Source of the DNA: Gelidibacter salicanalis | GTDB lineage: Bacteria > Bacteroidota > Bacteroidia > Flavobacteriales > Flavobacteriaceae | Reading direction: 5' to 3' | DNA: 64,000 nt | Assembly (NCBI RefSeq): GCF_007997285.1 | Contig: NZ_VORX01000002.1 | Location: forward strand, 186,001 to 250,000 | Shown here: one piece after another, positions 56,237 to 64,000 of the stretch | How positions within the stretch are numbered: position 1 is the first letter of the stretch | Layout of the letters: every line of letters starts with the position of its first letter | Notes under the pieces: generated by a model | What the model was told of the DNA's origin: nothing | Database searches by the model: none | Seen by the model: the letters and a program-made list of their open reading frames with translations, nothing else | Position numbers and translations under genes: made by a program

Positions 56237-57022
56237 CTAATGAAGCATCTGCCACTTTGGAGAGAAATATGTAGATCTCCCTCCGACCTTGATTTTTTGG
56301 ATCTCCGCACTGGTGTGAAAACAGGGTTCGCCTTCTTTTCTACTGTGGATTAAGAAATCGTCCGGAAAATCAGGGTGATGGGCATCATTGGCAATGGCCA
56401 CTTCTATGACTTTTTTCATGGCGTTGAAAACATGTTCAATGTCTTGAGTGCTCATGTCGGGCACTTTTTGCATCGGATGGATTTGCGCTTGGTATAAAAT
56501 TTCATCCGCCATCCAATTCCCAATGCCAGCTACCACACTTTGATCCATGAGGACGGCTTTTATATAAGTTTTTCTGAGATTTAGAGAGGTTTTAAAATCC
56601 TCTAGACTTAAATCACGGGCGTCATCGCTTAAATTGCGTTCAGTTTTGTAGGTTTCTATAGAATCAATTAAATCCCACCACCCGAATTTCCGCTTGTTTT
56701 CAAATGCGAAGTAAAAGCCGTTTTCAAAGCTGAGCACGATATGTCCGAATTTTGGTCGGTCTTCCTTTTCCTTATAATAATTGGGTCTGCCAGTCATTCC
56801 GAAGTGTATCACCAGAGTTTTTTCACCAGAGGTTTTAATAAATAGATATTTTCCGATGCGTTGGGTTTCTGTGAATTCATTGCCGACCAGATATTTTTCA
56901 AATTCAGGTTTTGAAGTTTTGAGTAGTCGGTTATCACGACACTCGAAAGAGGTGATCGTCTTATGTAAGGCGGTGTTGTCAATATAAATTTTATATCCCT
57001 CAACTTCTGGTAATTCTGGCAT
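56237..57022 (-). CDS. Fpg/Nei-family DNA glycosylase lacking the usual zinc finger cysteines
   Basis: A 261-residue protein with the invariant N-terminus MPELPEVEG (Pro2 nucleophile, Glu3) and a GKYLF lysine, DNA-binding H2TH helix with AGIGNWMADEILYQA, and a C-terminal GGRSTYFSPKW hairpin. The zinc finger is degenerate: only one cysteine (Cys234, CFHTS) remains where four are usual, so it is a zincless finger as in NEIL1-type enzymes. The Arg of the loop is kept. It should excise oxidised bases. It is a housekeeping repair gene lying between the symporter and GNAT genes and marks a break in the glycan content. Confidence 0.85.
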   Translation of the reverse strand: MPELPEVEGYKIYIDNTALHKTITSFECRDNRLLKTSKPEFEKYLVGNEFTETQRIGKYLFIKTSGEKTLVIHFGMTGRPNYYKEKEDRPKFGHIVLSFENGFYFAFENKRKFGWWDLIDSIETYKTERNLSDDARDLSLEDFKTSLNLRKTYIKAVLMDQSVVAGIGNWMADEILYQAQIHPMQKVPDMSTQDIEHVFNAMKKVIEVAIANDAHHPDFPDDFLIHSRKEGEPCFHTSAEIQKIKVGGRSTYFSPKWQMLH

Positions 57023-57181
57023 ACTGTTTAATTTTAGACCTAATTTAATTAAAAAACTTCGATGAGTCGTCTCGACTGAGCACTTACTTTCGTCTTTGAG
57101 ATCGCCGATAATTTAGTATCTTCAGCCCATTTAAAATGAATCACTACACTACGAAAAAATTAAACCTCTAAATTTTAGCCT

Positions 57182-57610
57182 ATGAAAATCTATAAACTCA
57201 CTTTGGTAACGGATGAAGTAGTAGAGGCATTTGCCAATTTAATTCCGCAACTTGCTCCTGGCTGTCAACTGCCAACTAAAGGAGATTTAGAGGCTATCGT
57301 AAACTCTAATCAAACCCTGCTTTTTATGGCGGAGGAACATAATGAAATCTTAGGAACCATGACGCTCGTAGTAAATAAAATACCCACAGGCGATAAAGTG
57401 TGGATTGAGGATGTGGTGGTCGATAAATCCGCCAGGGGTAAAGGCGTTGGCGTAAAGCTGATTCAATTTTCAATTGATTACGCTAAAACTGAAAAGCTAA
57501 TGAGCATCAACTTGACGTCTAGTCCTGAACGCATTGCTGCCAATCAGCTCTATCAGAAATTAGGGTTCGTTCAAAGAGAAACTAATGTTTATAGGTTAAC
57601 CCTAAAATAA
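57182..57610 (+). CDS. GNAT-family N-acetyltransferase
   Basis: A 142-residue, single-domain GNAT protein. Motif A (RGKGVG, Arg85 to Gly90) binds the acetyl-CoA pyrophosphate, preceded by the WIEDVVVDKSA strand; motif B includes ANQLYQKLGFVQRETNVYRL. The acceptor substrate is unknown. It ends 25 bases before the end of the HTCS gene on the other strand, with no terminator hairpin visible between them. Confidence 0.88.
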   Translation: MKIYKLTLVTDEVVEAFANLIPQLAPGCQLPTKGDLEAIVNSNQTLLFMAEEHNEILGTMTLVVNKIPTGDKVWIEDVVVDKSARGKGVGVKLIQFSIDYAKTEKLMSINLTSSPERIAANQLYQKLGFVQRETNVYRLTLK

Positions 57611-57635
57611 TTTAGTTTCCTATGTCATTCTACAA

Positions 57636-60600
57636 TTATGACTGTACTTGATGTTTGTTTAAATATTCGTCTACGCCCATTTTTTGGGCTTCATTTTTAA
57701 AGGCTATCGGATTTTTTTTGAAATGCTTTTTAAAGCATTTAGAGAAATATTTTGGATCATTAAAACCTGTTTTAAATGCCGTTTCAGAAACGGTATATCC
57801 ATGTTTGGCAATGAGAACAGCAGCTTTCTTTAAACGTAGCAGTCTAACAAAATCCACTAGACTATGACCAGTTAAAGACTGACATTTTCTGTAAATGCTG
57901 GAATAGCTCATGTTTAGGGGGGCTACTAAATCGTCCATTTTAAAGTTGGAATCGTCCAATCGTAAATTGACATTCGCTACTAAGCTTTCAAGAAATTGTT
58001 CATCTTGAGATTTCTCGATAAAATCTTCCGGTCTTGAAATCACTTCCTTGCGATATTTAGAGATGATATACTCTCTAGAAATAATGATGTTTTGGATCTT
58101 TAACAAAAGCTCATTGGTGTTAAATGGCTTGTTAATATATTCTATAGCTCCCGCTTTTAAACCTTCAATTTTTGAAGTAGTTGAGTTTTTTGCAGTCATT
58201 AAAACGACCGGGATGTGTTTTGTGAGCGGATCTTCCTGAAGTTTCTTGCTCATGGCAATACCGTCCAATTCGGGCATCATTATATCGCTCAAAATAAGAT
58301 CTGGAAGATTGCTTTTGGCGTAATAATACCCTTCGTTACCATTTTCAGCAAGAATAATGTTGTAGTGCTGTTCCAACAATTCCTTTAAAAACAATTGTAA
58401 ATCTAAGGTGTCTTCAACAATAAGGATGGTCTTTTTTAGGGCATTAGGATCGCTGTTTTCAAGTAATTGCAGTTCCGCATCTGTCGCATTAGGAAAATAC
58501 GACTCGTCTGTATCTAAGGTGATGCGTTCTGTGTCTGAATAGGCATCCTCATTAACCGGAAAGGTGATGGTAAAGGTCGTACCCATCGCTTCTGAAGATT
58601 CTACCTCAATGTTCCCTTTATGTAAATCAATCAGCTCTTTGGTAAGTGCCAACCCAATCCCCGTGCCTTTGTTTTTCTTACCGATATTGGATTGGTAAAA
58701 GAGTTCAAAAATCGATTCTAATTCCGCTTTTGGCACCCCTGATCCGGAATCCATCACTGAAATCTTCACCATCTTCTTCGAATCAATGGGCGCTACGGTC
58801 ATCAGAATGTTTCCTTCTTTAGGAGTAAACTTAAAGGCATTGGATAGTAAATTATAAAGAATGTGTTCAATTTTGTCTCTATCGTACCATGTATCCGTTA
58901 GGTTTTTTGGGCAATTAACGGTAAAATCGATGTGCTTTTTTCGGGCGAGGTCATTAAATGATTGTCCGATAGCTTCAATGTGGTTGTATAAGTGGTTTTT
59001 CGTCACCATCAATCGCAATTGATCCAATTCTTTATTTCTGACCAAGGTTAATTCGTAGGCAATTTTAGAAAGCCTTTTGGTATTGTAGGCAATAATATTC
59101 AGCCGCTGTTTGAGTAATAAATTGCCGTCCTTCTCTGCTTTCACCACCATATCATCAATAGGGCCAGAAATTAAGGTGAGCGGTGTTTGAATCTCGTGCG
59201 ACATTTTTGCAAAAAAGTTCAGTTTTAACTGATGCAAGTCCTGGTCGTTTTTATGATTTACTTTTTCTAAGTACAGTTTTTTTCTCAAACTCATCCAACG
59301 CTTTATCCCATAAATCAGTAACGAAAAAACAAGGAGGTAGAAGAGCCAGGCCAACAGTGAATTCCAAAATGGTTTTTCAATGGTTATTGCAATACTTTGG
59401 GTAGGTACATCCCACACATCATCTTTTGTGCCGGCTTTCACCTCAAAAGTGTAATCGCCCGCAGGGATGTTGGTATAGGTTGCGGAACGTTCCTGGTGAC
59501 TCATAATCCAATCGTCATCAAATCCTTTCAGTCGGTAGGCATAGAAAAACTTAGGGTGTAAAATATTGTCTAAAGCCGCAAAACGAAAGGTAAAAGAAGA
59601 CTGATTATGTTTTAAGTTCAGGGATTTTACGTTGGATATGCCCGTAGTGATCTGCTCTGGTAATAGCACCGCTGCTGGTTGATTCAATACTTCTATAGCA
59701 TTGATTTGCAAATGGGCGTTAGAGGGCTTTTTATTTAAATCTTTGGGTTGAAAATAATTTAATCCTTTTAAACCACCAAAATATAATGTGCCATGGTGAT
59801 CCTTAAATGCACTTCTTGACAAAAATATATTGTCTTGCAAGCCATCGGTGTGGTAATAGGTTTTAGTGATGGAATCTCTGGTGTTAAAGTTGACGATGCC
59901 GTCGTTGGAGCTGAGCCATAAATTATCATCGCCAGAGGCAATAACCGCAGCTAAATTCCGATTTTTGATGGCTTTAAAATGCTCAAAAGTTGTAAAAATG
60001 CTAGTGGCGGTGTCATATTTTAGAAGTTTTCCGGCGTCGTCTATAAGCCATAAACTGTTATAGGCACCTTCTGCAATAGACCGGATACCGGTAATTCTTT
60101 CTAAATTGGCATTACGGATTGATCTATCGCTAAATGTGGAGGCGTTCAACTCGTTTTTGTTTTCGTTGAATTGAAATAAGCCACCGCCCACAACACCTAT
60201 CCAAACGCTACCATTTTGAGTTTCTATGATGCTTTGTACAATAAATCCAGATAAATTATTGTCATTGTTGGCAAAGGAGGCCAGTAGTTCGAAGTCGTCT
60301 GAATAGATGTTTAAGCACGTACTTGTACCTGCCCAAATGCGTCCTTTGCGATCTCTAAACAATGTTCTAACATCAAATGCCTTTTGATTTTTAACGTTAA
60401 ACACTGGAACTTCACGAAAAGTTTTTGTTGCCGAATTATACACCCACATCCCGTTTTTATAGGTACCCACCCAAATGTTCCCCTTATTATCCTCCGTTAT
60501 GGTTTGAATATAAAACCCCTTATTAGTTATTTCGTCATTAAAATACGAAGCTTCATCTGTAATTCCTTTATTATTAAAGTCAATTTTTGTGAGTCCAGCA

Positions 60601-61715
60601 CCGTCAGTACCTACCCATAAAACATCGTCAGAAGCTTTATAAATACTCAAAATTCTAGTAGGAGTTTCACTTATTGAACCCTCATGGTAATAAATATTAT
60701 TGTCTGTATTAGGTAAAACATTAAGGTTGCCGTAGTTGGGACTGACCCAAATATTATTGTGGTTGTCTTCATTTATGTGTAAAATAGTATTGCTACTCAA
60801 TGAAAACTCATTTCGGGTCTGTTTGGTAAACAGGACCACCTCACCAGTTGTTAGATTTATTTTGTAAAGGCCCCCGCCATCAGTGCCTGCCCAAATAAAA
60901 TCTTTACTGTCCATATATAAATCTAAAAAGAGTTCCCTTTTTATTTGGTCGATATTGCCTTTAAAAAATGCGTCTTGAATGAATTGTTTATTGGGAATAT
61001 CGTAAACAAAGAGGCCTTTAGTTTCTGTACCAATCCAGAGCCTGTTGTATGCGTCAGTAGATAATATAATATGTTCAGGATAGTTATTAAAAGGGGCCAC
61101 CAAATATTCTAGAGTTTGAGAACCTAAGGAATAAGACAGGACGTTGCCATTGCTAATACTTATAAAGATATTGTCGGGTGTCCCAATGGCCAAGTCTGAA
61201 ATAGTAATACTTCTATCCTGTAATTGTGGAATGGAGACTTTACGCTCCATAGTAGTGTCATAGGTATATAAACTGCCTACTGCGGTTAAGAACCACAGTT
61301 TTTGATGTTTAACGGTCATAAGGCTCACGGTCTCATTTTTAAGGAGCGGCGTCATATCTTTAAACAAACGGGTGGCGCTATCGTATTTGGTCAGTAACCC
61401 GGAAAAAGAGAGGATCCAAATATTTTTAGACTCATCGCGAATAATATCTTTTATCGAAGTGTACGCCACACTTGTTGGGAAGATGTTTTTATTTGGTATG
61501 AGTTTATAGGCGTAACCATCATACGTATAAATATCTCCTTTTTGTATCATCCAAATCTTTCCGAAGTCATCCTGAATAGTCTTATTGACAGCAATAGTTT
61601 TGTTATCCACTGAAGGAGATATATGGATAAAATTAATGTGATTTTGAGACTGAACAGAAATAATTTTGCCCAGTGTAAGACAAAGGATTATTAGAACATT
61701 TTTATGTTTGAACAT
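57636..61715 (-). CDS. Hybrid two-component system (HTCS) regulator with AraC output
   Basis: A 1359-residue inner-membrane regulator. Order: signal/anchor (1-24), two seven-bladed propeller sensor repeats (~25-690, many WVGT.G.GL-type repeats), Y_Y_Y domain (~700-775), transmembrane helix (~782-805), histidine kinase with SHEIQTPLT (His840) and ATPase motifs, receiver with LSDIMMP (phospho-acceptor Asp1144), and AraC-type HTH (~1250-1359). HTCS proteins bind a specific oligosaccharide in the periplasm and switch on adjacent SusC/D and enzyme genes. It is transcribed away from the GH109-like gene, whose SusC follows, and may govern that second unit, the first, or both. Confidence 0.95.
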   Translation of the reverse strand: MFKHKNVLIILCLTLGKIISVQSQNHINFIHISPSVDNKTIAVNKTIQDDFGKIWMIQKGDIYTYDGYAYKLIPNKNIFPTSVAYTSIKDIIRDESKNIWILSFSGLLTKYDSATRLFKDMTPLLKNETVSLMTVKHQKLWFLTAVGSLYTYDTTMERKVSIPQLQDRSITISDLAIGTPDNIFISISNGNVLSYSLGSQTLEYLVAPFNNYPEHIILSTDAYNRLWIGTETKGLFVYDIPNKQFIQDAFFKGNIDQIKRELFLDLYMDSKDFIWAGTDGGGLYKINLTTGEVVLFTKQTRNEFSLSSNTILHINEDNHNNIWVSPNYGNLNVLPNTDNNIYYHEGSISETPTRILSIYKASDDVLWVGTDGAGLTKIDFNNKGITDEASYFNDEITNKGFYIQTITEDNKGNIWVGTYKNGMWVYNSATKTFREVPVFNVKNQKAFDVRTLFRDRKGRIWAGTSTCLNIYSDDFELLASFANNDNNLSGFIVQSIIETQNGSVWIGVVGGGLFQFNENKNELNASTFSDRSIRNANLERITGIRSIAEGAYNSLWLIDDAGKLLKYDTATSIFTTFEHFKAIKNRNLAAVIASGDDNLWLSSNDGIVNFNTRDSITKTYYHTDGLQDNIFLSRSAFKDHHGTLYFGGLKGLNYFQPKDLNKKPSNAHLQINAIEVLNQPAAVLLPEQITTGISNVKSLNLKHNQSSFTFRFAALDNILHPKFFYAYRLKGFDDDWIMSHQERSATYTNIPAGDYTFEVKAGTKDDVWDVPTQSIAITIEKPFWNSLLAWLFYLLVFSLLIYGIKRWMSLRKKLYLEKVNHKNDQDLHQLKLNFFAKMSHEIQTPLTLISGPIDDMVVKAEKDGNLLLKQRLNIIAYNTKRLSKIAYELTLVRNKELDQLRLMVTKNHLYNHIEAIGQSFNDLARKKHIDFTVNCPKNLTDTWYDRDKIEHILYNLLSNAFKFTPKEGNILMTVAPIDSKKMVKISVMDSGSGVPKAELESIFELFYQSNIGKKNKGTGIGLALTKELIDLHKGNIEVESSEAMGTTFTITFPVNEDAYSDTERITLDTDESYFPNATDAELQLLENSDPNALKKTILIVEDTLDLQLFLKELLEQHYNIILAENGNEGYYYAKSNLPDLILSDIMMPELDGIAMSKKLQEDPLTKHIPVVLMTAKNSTTSKIEGLKAGAIEYINKPFNTNELLLKIQNIIISREYIISKYRKEVISRPEDFIEKSQDEQFLESLVANVNLRLDDSNFKMDDLVAPLNMSYSSIYRKCQSLTGHSLVDFVRLLRLKKAAVLIAKHGYTVSETAFKTGFNDPKYFSKCFKKHFKKNPIAFKNEAQKMGVDEYLNKHQVQS

Positions 61716-61998
61716 GCGCGATTGTTAAATTAAGGGCAAGAATTCGTAAGGTGTGAAATGTTAATGTTTTTAACGCTTTGAGTTTAATCTGTGGTAAAGA
61801 TATTAATAATTCGTCAGCTATAAAGTGTTGTTAATGACCTTAATTAGATGGATAGGGAAAGGAATAGTCAAAAAGGAGTATTATTTAGGCTTTGTGTAAA
61901 TTGTGTCTTATTATGCTGAAAATGTCGTCTGGATTATAGGATTAAAGTTCAATATTTGAAAACGTGATAATTTAACGAAATATTAACTATAAGATATT
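61716..61998. other. Divergent intergenic region between HTCS and GH109-like gene
   Basis: 283 bases, AT-rich, no gene. It should hold the HTCS promoter and the promoter for the GH109/SusC unit. I found no clear promoter match, hairpin or repeat here. Confidence 0.5.
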
Positions 61999-63360
61999 AT
62001 GGGTTCAAGAAGAGACTTTGTTAAGAAAACCGCACTCGCCGGTGCTGGAATGTTCATGTTGCCAAATTTGTCATTCGGCGGCATTATGGGAGAAACCTCT
62101 GGTCAGAAATTAAAAATGGCCTTTATAGGTGTGGGACTTAGAGGTGTCAATCATCTAAACAACGCACTATTAAGAAAAGATACAGAAGTAATTGCCATTT
62201 GTGATGTGGATCCCGCACGGATTGAAGTCGCTTTAAAAATGATTAAGGATGCCGGTTTTCCTAAACCGCAAGTCTTCAGCAAATCAGATCAAGATTATCT
62301 AAACCTTTTGAATGTACAGGAAATTGAAGCTGTGGTAATCTCGACGCCATGGTTATGGCATACCCGTATGGCAGTAGATTCTATGAAGGCTGGAAAATAT
62401 ACCGGACTTGAAGTGTCTGCAGCTAATACGCTGGAAGAATGTTGGGATTTGGTGAATACGCATGAAGAGACAGGATCCCATTTAATGATTCTTGAAAACG
62501 TAAACTACCGTAGAGATGTCTTGGCGGTATTAAATATGGTCAAACAAAATGTATTTGGCGAGTTGGTACATTTTAGATGTGGCTATCAGCACGATTTACG
62601 TGGTGTTAAGTTCAACGATGGTAAAACAGCTTACGGTAAAGGTGTGGAATTTGGCGACAAAGGCATTTCAGAATCTAAATGGCGCACACAACATTCATTA
62701 TTAAGAAATGGTGATGTGTATCCTACCCATGGGCTAGGCCCAATGGCGGTGATGTGCGATATCAATAGAGGGAATCGTCTGAGCTCATTAACCTCCCACG
62801 CTACCAAAGGGATTGGCTTACATAATTATATTGTAGAACATGGCGGCAGAGATCACCCAAACGCTAAATTAAAATTTAAGCAAGGCGATGTCATTACCAC
62901 TACCGTGGAGACGGCCAATGGAGAAACCATTATCATTACTCATGATGTCAATTTACCAAGACCATATTCTTTAGGATTCAGAGTGCAAGGCGCTAACGGA
63001 TTATGGGAAGATGATGGTAACCGTATTTATGTGGAAGGACAATCAAAACCACACCGCTGGGATGACGCAGAGGATTGGCTTAAAAAATATGACCATCCCT
63101 TGTGGAAGAAGCACGGTGAACTTGCCACTGGAGCAGGCCACGGAGGCATGGACTTTTTTGTGATGAATTCATTTATAGAATCGGCAAAAGACAAAATCGC
63201 ACCACCAATGGATGCCTATGATGCTGCAGCGTGGAGTTGTATTACCCCACTATCAGAAGCGTCTATTGAAAACAACGGAGAACCTCAGGATATTCCAGAT
63301 TTTACACGAGGCATGTGGGTAAAGCGCAAACCTTATAATTGGATTAAAGATACCTATTAA
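61999..63360 (+). CDS. GH109-like NAD-dependent alpha-N-acetylgalactosaminidase or Gfo/Idh/MocA protein, Tat-exported
   Basis: A 453-residue protein with a twin-arginine signal (SRRDFVKKTALAGAG) and an NAD-binding Rossmann domain (FIGVGLRGVNHLNNAL, ICDVDP). TPWLWHTRMAVDSMKAGKYTGLEV and GAGHGGMDFFVMNSFIESA are motifs shared with GH109. GH109 enzymes cleave alpha-GalNAc through an NAD+-assisted redox mechanism; Tat export allows the cofactor-loaded fold to cross the membrane. The same fold also covers many oxidoreductases, so the activity is inferred. It is placed directly before a SusC gene, in line with use of GalNAc-containing glycans. Confidence 0.85.
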   Translation: MGSRRDFVKKTALAGAGMFMLPNLSFGGIMGETSGQKLKMAFIGVGLRGVNHLNNALLRKDTEVIAICDVDPARIEVALKMIKDAGFPKPQVFSKSDQDYLNLLNVQEIEAVVISTPWLWHTRMAVDSMKAGKYTGLEVSAANTLEECWDLVNTHEETGSHLMILENVNYRRDVLAVLNMVKQNVFGELVHFRCGYQHDLRGVKFNDGKTAYGKGVEFGDKGISESKWRTQHSLLRNGDVYPTHGLGPMAVMCDINRGNRLSSLTSHATKGIGLHNYIVEHGGRDHPNAKLKFKQGDVITTTVETANGETIIITHDVNLPRPYSLGFRVQGANGLWEDDGNRIYVEGQSKPHRWDDAEDWLKKYDHPLWKKHGELATGAGHGGMDFFVMNSFIESAKDKIAPPMDAYDAAAWSCITPLSEASIENNGEPQDIPDFTRGMWVKRKPYNWIKDTY

Positions 63361-63399
63361 CTTAATTAACTATGAATATTAACTAACAGAAATAATTTT

Positions 63400-64000
63400 A
63401 TGAAAAAATTACTTTTTACCTTTTCATGTATGCTGCTGCCTTTAATTTTCTTTGGTCAAGGTCCACTTGAAATTTCAGGAACAGTGATTGATGTGGAGAC
63501 AGGGATGCCAATCGCAGGAGCCAACGTCATTGCAAAAGGCACTTCAAACGGAACAATGACAGACTTTGACGGGAATTTTGATATAAATGTTCCTTCTAGC
63601 TCTACATTGGTCATCTCTTTTTTAGGATACACAACCCAAGAAATTGTGGTTACAAATTCAATCGTGCTTAACGTTAACTTAAAACCGGAAGCCGCGGGAT
63701 TAGACGAAGTTATTGTTGTAGGGTATGGAACTCAACGAAAGGGAAGTGTTACTGCAGCAGTTTCTCAGGTGGATGGAGATATTGTGAAAAAAGCTCCAGT
63801 AGCAAACATTAGTAATGCACTTGCAGGAAGACTTCCCGGATTAAAAATTACACAACGTTCTGGAGAGCCAGGCTATGATGGAGCAGATATTAATTTGCGT
63901 GGGTTTGGTAATCCATTAATTATTGTTGATGGTGTTCCACGAGCTTTCACGTCGATTGATCCAAATACAATTGAAAGCATAAGTGTACTTAAAGATGCAT
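63400..64000 (+). CDS. Second SusC-type TonB-linked transporter (cut by window end)
   Basis: The reading frame opens with ATG at 63400 and stays open to the last base, so it is truncated by the window. The visible ~200 residues contain a signal peptide (IFFGQ), the carboxypeptidase-regulatory-like domain with GTMTDFDGNFDINV, and the TonB plug beginning at EVIVVGYGTQRKGSVTAAVS. It follows the GH109-like gene by 39 bases and starts a second SusC/SusD system whose SusD is presumably beyond the edge. It is distinct in sequence from the first SusC at 20081. Confidence 0.93.
   Translation, partial: MKKLLFTFSCMLLPLIFFGQGPLEISGTVIDVETGMPIAGANVIAKGTSNGTMTDFDGNFDINVPSSSTLVISFLGYTTQEIVVTNSIVLNVNLKPEAAGLDEVIVVGYGTQRKGSVTAAVSQVDGDIVKKAPVANISNALAGRLPGLKITQRSGEPGYDGADINLRGFGNPLIIVDGVPRAFTSIDPNTIESISVLKDA

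Noticed and set aside
63400-64000. Broken susC pseudogene
   Set aside because: The frame is open to the last base; it is cut by the window and not disrupted.

Overview
This 64 kb window comes from a Bacteroidota genome, most likely a member of the Flavobacteriaceae. The evidence is one complete SusC/SusD pair and the start of a second SusC, a giant hybrid two-component regulator (HTCS), many exported glycoside hydrolases with lipoprotein or Sec/Tat signals, AT-rich DNA with weak Shine-Dalgarno sites, and intergenic repeats of a kind often seen in flavobacteria. The species cannot be named from the sequence alone. Nearly the whole window is one very large glycan-utilisation region whose enzyme set fits host-type glycoproteins: N-glycans, sulfated or fucosylated LacNAc, and GalNAc-containing glycans. 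It does not look like an algal polysaccharide locus.

Layout. (1) 1-19850, + strand: tail of a GH130 mannoside phosphorylase, a CBM9-like protein, GH29 fucosidase, GH18, a GHL10/DUF187-type putative hydrolase, an FucP/NagP-type sugar importer, GH92 mannosidase, glycosylasparaginase, GH20, GH29, two more GH92, and a PNGase F-like amidase, closed by a strong terminator at 19875-19920. (2) 20081-24946: SusC and SusD, then a terminator at 25002-25034. (3) 25309-38827: two LacZ-like GH2, a hairpin, GH27 alpha-galactosidase, a third GH2 and two formylglycine sulfatases. (4) 38828-39371: a repeat-rich non-coding stretch, followed by a GH16 lipoprotein. (5) 40265-41475, - strand: an unknown lipoprotein and a ParDE toxin-antitoxin pair with its probable operator. 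(6) 41715-53098, - strand, read right to left: GH29, M28 peptidase, GH20, GH20-PA14, GH123, GH84, ending at a terminator. (7) 53614-64000: a NanM-like/sodium symporter fusion, a zincless Fpg/Nei-type DNA glycosylase, a GNAT acetyltransferase, the HTCS, a GH109-like Tat-exported protein, and a second SusC cut by the window edge.

How the genes work together (inference from the families). PNGase F-like amidase and possibly GH18 release glycans from protein. SusC/SusD import them. GH29, GH2, GH27, sulfatases, GH16, GH20, GH84, GH123 and GH109 strip the antennae. Three divergent GH92 enzymes trim alpha-mannose, GH130 phosphorolyses the core Man-GlcNAc, and glycosylasparaginase splits the last GlcNAc-Asn bond. 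The MFS and NanM-symporter proteins take up fucose/GlcNAc-type sugars and perhaps sialic acid. The HTCS is the likely sensor. No sialidase (GH33), sulfatase-maturation enzyme, rRNA, tRNA, CRISPR array or transposase was seen.
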